Origin: Hermodice carunculata | Taxonomy: Eukaryota > Annelida > Polychaeta > Eunicida > Amphinomidae | Assembly: GCA_964020975.1 (NCBI GenBank) | Contig: OZ026613.1 | Location: 60,765,668 to 60,829,667 of the forward strand | Direction of reading: 5' to 3' | DNA length: 64,000 nucleotides | Position numbers and translations under genes: made by a program | Shown here: positions 58,891-64,000 of the stretch, piece after piece | Layout of the letters: every line of letters begins with the position of its first letter | How positions within the stretch are numbered: position 1 is the stretch's first letter | Notes under the pieces: model-generated | Seen by the model: the letters and a program-made list of their open reading frames with translations, nothing else | Databases searched by the model: none | Told to the model about the DNA's origin: nothing

Positions 58891-59952
58891 ATTGTAGTGC
58901 AGCCCTAGGAACAAATTAAGAACAAGGAGTCCCTAGAAGTGTTCACGTATCAAAGCAATTGGGTGAGTGGCTTTAGGGAAAAAGATTTTTAAAGATTTGC
59001 TCCAAAAAAGAACAAAACAATATTCATAAAAAACCCGGAATTTATTGCAGCATGACCATTTGAATAAACTTGGTAAAGACCCACCCAAGGCACATTGCCA
59101 TCAAGTTTGAAGTGAATCTGGTTGAAGATTTCAAAGAAGAAGTCCAAAATGTGAATTAGCATTAGAATGCCCATTGACTTTCATTGTAATCAACTGAAAA
59201 GGTGCATTTACAAATGAGTGCCCGAATTGAAAAAAATCGTTAAAAATCAGGTGTCTACAACAGTGCCACTTAGTGAACAAATTTGTTTGACCTTTTCACA
59301 AGGAACATATCCACAATGTTTCAGCTTTATCTCATCGACGGTTTTGGAGAAGTAGAAAATAGTGAAAACACACAAACAAGAGGGCTTTCTGAACAGCCCA
59401 TGCTCAGCTGAGGATATTCATTTCATTACACTTGATGTTCTGTGAACTTGGGAGAGGACAAAATAGGTAGACACTTGTCAAAGGTACATCCCTACCAAAT
59501 TTGACAAAAATCTGGTAAAACTTATTGAAGTCATAACCATTACAATAAATTCTCATGTTAAACTTTCCTATTAAAACATTTTTTTAAAGATTTTCCAGAA
59601 AAAAATCATAAAAATTCCAATCATTGAAGCATAACCATTTGAACAAGCTTGGTAAAGACCCACCAAAGGTACATTGCCACTAAGTTTGAAGTCAATCTGA
59701 TGGACAGTTTCTTCAGAGAAGTCTAAAATGTGAATTAGCATTAGAATTCCCATTGACTTACATAGTAATCAATAGGAAAGTTGCGTTTACTGATAAGTAC
59801 CCAAATTGAAAAAATCGTTAAACGTCAGGAATCCACAACAGCACCACCTGGTGAACAGCTTTGTTTGACCCTTTCACAAGGAACATATCCACCATGTTTT
59901 AGCTTAATATGAGTGTTGGTTCTGGAGAAGTCAAAAATAGCAAAAACACACA
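58891..59952 (+). repeat. Family B core units, two partial copies
   Basis: 58895-59385 is core (GAACAAATTAAGAACAAGGAG, GAATTAGCATTAGAATGCCC near 59154). At 59384 a fresh head ACAAGAGGGCTTTCTGAACAG begins a second copy, whose core runs to 59952 (GAATTAGCATTAGAATTCCC near 59733). Both lack the tail: each was interrupted at the AAAACACACAAAC motif by the next element. So heads of B and A both inserted at the same kind of site. Confidence 0.75.
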
Positions 59953-61660
59953 AACAAGAGGCCCATGGGCCTAATGCTCTGCTTGCATTGTGGCTACATT
60001 GCAACTGTTCATTTCAAAGTTGTAAGTCCTCAAGTGGCTTCTGAACATGTAAAGCTTTATGTCAAAACGGCCACCAGATGGCACTACGCTCCACAAGCAA
60101 TCATAGCTTATTTGTGCAATCCTGTGATGAATATTGTTGCACGTGCCAAGACAGCAAAGAGTGAGTCATTAACTTTATGTCCTCAGTGACCTTGGGGCAG
60201 AAGATCAAGGACACCCAGAAAATGTAATACAAGAGGCCCAAAGGGCTGCCTGGTGCGGTGCTGACATTGCCATTAAAGTCCAAGCTATAACCTGCCATTA
60301 CAAAATCACCTCTTTCAATTTTACAGGCATGGCGACCTCAGAAAATAGGTCAAGGTCACTCATATTATATACGATTCTAGCTTTGGACATTTTCTATATG
60401 TATCTTATAAATTTGGCAAGTCTAATCCAATTACTTTTTGAGATATGGAATTTTATATCTTAAAACACATTTTGGCTTATAATTTCCATCAAATTATAGG
60501 TAGCACCACTAATATCATTACTAACTTAGACTTTGACCTCCCCAACAATCCCACCAAATTGGGTGAAGATCTGCCAAAAATTAAACATGCTAGAGTGTTC
60601 ACAAGATTTTCATATTTTGACCCCTATATTGCATAATATTGTAAGTGGCACCACCAATATCAAAAGGGATCTAGATTTTTATATCCCCTACAAGTTCTGA
60701 AAGTTATATTGGACTGTCTTGAAAACTGTGGACAGTACTGCGGTCACAAGATTTTCACATTTTGACCTGTATATAACATAATACGACAGGTGGCGCCACT
60801 AACATTGATATCGACAAAGATTTTTATTCAATTTATAACTCCTAAACATTACATGGGCCCATGTCAAGAATTGTGGGGTGCAGAGCATTAACAAAATGAC
60901 CCCAATATTCAAACTGGCCATTTGACCTTGACCTTCAACTCCGATTAAAAAAATTTTCCGTTCCAAATATACGCCCAACATCCAGCTTTCCATATATAGT
61001 CTGTTTGTTCAAATTGCATAATAACTTTTCAAATAATTGATGAAAAATAAAAACATGGACATGCCCCAAACTCCATAATTACTGGTTCACAGTGACCCAA
61101 AAGGAAGGTCACCAATTACAGATTTATATATTATGTAATCAAGTGCAATTTTGATCTGGAGGCTCAATTCTCTTTGCCACTGATGTCCAAGCTACACCCG
61201 CCATTACAAAATCACCTTTCAACTTTACAGGCATGGTGACCTCACAAAAATACGTCAAGGTCATTGATATCATATAACATTCTACCTTTGGCCATGGTCG
61301 ATACATCATTTAAATTTGGTAAGTATGATCCAATTACTTTTCCTAATATGGAATTTGACATCTTAAAACACATTTTGGCTCATAATTTCTCTGTCAAATT
61401 ATAGGTGGTCCCACTAGCATCATTACCAACTTAGACTTTGACCTCAATCCCACCAAATTTGGTGAAGATCCGCCACAAATAAAAAATGCTACAGTGTTCA
61501 AAATATTTTCATATTTTGACCCCTACATTACATAATGTAGGTGGCGCCACCAATATGGAACTCGGCCTAGATTTCCATACACTCTACAAGTCCTGAAAGT
61601 TATATTGGGCTAACTTGAAAACCGTGGACGCTATAGCACTAACAAACAAAAGTTTATGGA
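59953..61660 (+). repeat. Family A repeat, copy 2, uninterrupted
   Basis: Head ACAAGAGGCCCATGGGCC at 59955, second head at 60231, then the same core order as copy 1. The site where family B entered copy 1 is here an unbroken CTGCCAAAAATTAAACATGC (60573-60592). The SINE site is a single AATTCTCTTTG (61166-61176). The 3' tail is lost: homology stops after AAAAGTTTATGGACG near 61660. Confidence 0.85.
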
Positions 61661-62619
61661 CGTCTCTAGTATGAGACACTTATGTAGAAAAACATGACCC
61701 ACATTCATAAATATCAAACCCAACAATGACAGCAAAGAGATTCCAGAGTTACCAAAACATCAACACTCATCTCCCAATACCAATGTGAAGAAACAAATTT
61801 CACTCCTGACTTGAAACAGGCAGTCACCCATAAAAGGCAACTGGTGGTTTTAAACCGGTCCTCTCAACCTTTGAAATATTCAATAAATACAGACTATAGT
61901 GTTTCCAATATGTATAGGCCCAACCACTCAAAAGCCAAATTTTATCACTTCTGCCAAAATTAAAAGATAATTGGTAGGCCTATCACTTTTTTGGTTCTTC
62001 TCACTAGTTCTTCAGCTGAGTGCCAGGGTTTCCCCACTTGGTGAACTTCTACACATATTGTATTTCATCCCTCAACAAGACTTGTCAGGAAATAAGTGCT
62101 GCTGCTGCATCATGTGACACTATAAAATCTGTCTGAAATGTTTTTGCCTTATCTTGTCAGCCCAATCATCAAGACTACATTTATAGCTTACTTACATGAA
62201 TACCTGGTTTCGCTCTTGCTAGCACGTTCACATTTTCATATCATTCAACAAGGAAGTTCCCATAAATAGGCAGATCCCTGTATTAAACGTGTCAAAATAT
62301 GTTGCTTTTGCCTAACTACGCTAGATTGTAAGTATTATAAACTTAGCTGTTCGAAAAGTCACATCATACGTTTGGGGTCCGTATTCTTTATTCCCACAAA
62401 TGTTAGCAACACGCTTGGTTTTTTATCAATGTGCAACCATCATGTCCTGTATATAAACTTCATGTACATGTATGTACATTTGAAAAGAGCATTCAGAGAA
62501 CAGATTACTCTCAGCATCCACAGTCTTTTTTTTTTCCTCAATTCTCAAAGCTGGGACTTTTAATAATGAATATTTCCCACTATAATACATAGAAGTACAT
62601 GTATTTGTAGGCAACCTCT
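61661..62619. other. Intergenic stretch, no gene recognised
   Basis: Unique-looking DNA. A donor-like GTAAGTAAGC on the minus strand at about 62190 has no convincing exon attached. Confidence 0.5.
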
Positions 62620-63500
62620 ATTTAGGACAGGTGTCACAATATGGCGTAAGTCACCAAAAATTTGATGAAGCTATGGCACTGAGTCCTTCTCGAGATATTA
62701 CGGCAACATTGTCCATTTGTCTGCCACTCACAAGGCCTTCAAATAAATACTTCAAAAGTTCCATAACAAGTTTATAAATACTCAGAGGATGCTAATTATC
62801 AATAGGGATATGGTCCACTACAATGTGCATCTCTGATAAAAATTTGATGAAGCTGCAATGGATCTTTGTTGAGATATTATGGTAATGTTGTCCTTTTGTG
62901 CACCACTCAGACGGCCTTGAAATAAATACTTTAAAGTTTCATGAGAAGTTTATAAATACAAAGATGAAACTGGATTTTAATGAAAACCTGATCCATCATA
63001 AGATGCATCTCTGACAAAAATTTGGTAAAGCTGTGATTAATATTTTCTGAGATATCGTGGCAACATCATCAATGCTGACGCACTCAAACAGCCTTCAAAT
63101 AAATGCATTAAAACTTTCATAAAAAGTTTTAAAATAATCAGAGTAATATGGTTTCAATGGGAACCTGGTCCATCATAAGATTCTTCTGTGACAAAAATTT
63201 GGTACAGCTATAGTGAATAATTTTGAGGTATTTTTTATTTTTTTTATTATGGTAACATCATCCCCTTTTTGCCATTCAGACAGCCTTGAAATATACACTT
63301 TAAAAGTTTCATAAAAAATTTTAAAATAATAAGAGAAAGCTGGTTTTCAATAGGAAACTGGTCCATTGTAAGGTGCATCTCTGATAAAAAAATTGGTACA
63401 ACTACGGTGATTTTTTTTTTTAGATATTGCGGTAACTTAGACAAGACAGACGATGCAGGAGATGACAATACCCTCCGGCACTTTATGTGCCAAGGATAGA
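62620..63500. repeat. Tandem-cored repeat, family I, copy 2
   Basis: Same orientation and order as 6090-6900: five units of about 170 bp with AAATTTGATGAAGCTATGG, GAGATATTATGGTAATGTTG, ACGGCCTTGAAATAAATAC and GATGCATCTCTGATAAAAA. The tail GACAAGACAGACGATGCAGG, GACAATACCCTCC and GGCACTTTATGTGCC closes at 63490. Confidence 0.8.
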
Positions 63501-63754
63501 AACCACAATAAACTCTGCAAAGCATTACCTTCTTACATAATAAAGGATTCTCATAGAAACTGATAATATGCATATCCTTAAAATTCAATCTAACTCTGAC
63601 AAAACGAAATGAGGGTGAAACAGTACATTTTATCGTCACTTCCCAGTATGAGTATACAATTGTGCACATCAATGTATGTATGGCCTGTGTGCCTGCAGCT
63701 GTAAGCTTATAGCACCTGCTGCCCAGCCTTGCCTCGTGCCCCTCATTTACTTAC

Positions 63755-63893
63755 TTGTTTCCTCAACCAGTCCTCTATGACTGTTATTAGATCCCTGTGG
63801 AGGTCTCTCCACACAAATTGGCCAAATATTGGCTAAAATAAAAATCATTGCAGCAGTACCCTGGGGTAAGCATGGATCAAACTGACCAGCCAT
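63755..63893 (-). CDS. Candidate first coding exon of an unrecognised gene
   Basis: On the minus strand, CACCATGG at 63897-63890 is a textbook Kozak start. The frame reads MAGQFDPCLPQGTAAMIFIL, then ANIWPICVERPPQGSNNSHR and GLVEET, and reaches ACAA|GTAAGT (donor at 63754-63753), ending one base into a codon. A hydrophobic stretch (about residues 14-27) could be a signal-anchor. About 85 bases upstream, ATATAAAATTT (63973-63983) could be a TATA box. A competing model starts at the acceptor-like TTTTATTTTAG|CC (exon 63755-63832) and reads PIFGQFVWRDLHRDLITVIE then DWLRKQ in another frame, also fully open. I cannot choose between them, and I recognise neither. Phase would fit the hydrophobic open segment at 52361-52522 as a next exon, but that is speculative. 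Confidence 0.35.
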
Positions 63894-64000
63894 GGTGTAT
63901 TAGACTCTGATCTTCAATGGTGCATAGGAATCACTGGAGACGGGACCAACATCAAGATATTGACTGAAGGTCAAAATTTTATATTCTATGTGAACACGAA

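Noticed and set aside
63520-63590. Small minus-strand exon reading FYENPLLCKK before GTAATG
   Set aside because: The acceptor lacks a pyrimidine tract and the peptide is only ten residues.

Overview
The window looks like gene-poor, AT-rich, repeat-dense nuclear DNA of an animal. There are no operons, no bacterial-style genes and no long intact open reading frame. Several dispersed families carry phrases such as GGTCAAGGTCA and heads such as ACAAGAGGCCC, and end in purine-rich (GACGGA)n tracts followed by a terminal hairpin. From memory this style suits a marine invertebrate, most likely a mollusc or another lophotrochozoan; that placement is inference. I saw nothing I could recognise as retroviral, LTR-type, Polinton-like or toxin-derived.

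Left third (1-22.5 kb): mostly unique DNA without a recognisable gene, crossed by a truncated LINE reverse transcriptase (3150-3990, minus), tandem-cored repeats (4130-7250), many small TA-flanked and TTAA-flanked MITEs (one nested in another at 8357-8711), a 136-bp near-perfect palindrome (12465-12600), and an unusual 1.2-kb element (17295-18478) built of about 27 copies of a short palindrome close to AAAACCCTGGGTTTT inside inverted ends.

Middle (22.5-52 kb): a layered repeat at 22511-27364. Family A was split by a 2.8-kb family B element and by a tRNA-derived SINE with an 11-bp target-site duplication. An uninterrupted relative at 59953-61660 gives the empty sites for both insertions. Then come a 220-bp (GT)n tract, a second LINE 3' end (33300-34115, plus), minisatellites, foldback elements and a promoter-like block with three CCAAT boxes (49870-50470).

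Right (52-64 kb): possible exons of host genes lie on the minus strand (63755-63893 with a Kozak-like start, 53547-53660 with strong splice signals, and 47631-47760). The main discovery candidate is 56524-57596: a 1,073-bp element with about 215-bp terminal inverted repeats, a perfect 9-bp target-site duplication and, between the ends, a promoter-like segment plus the 5' part of a RecQ-like helicase gene. This is the architecture of a Mutator-like element carrying a gene fragment (Pack-MULE). A reverse-transcriptase fragment sits inside another family B copy at 54985-55440.

All readings were made by eye. Exon calls are predictions, and repeat edges are good to roughly 10-30 bp except where a duplication fixes them.
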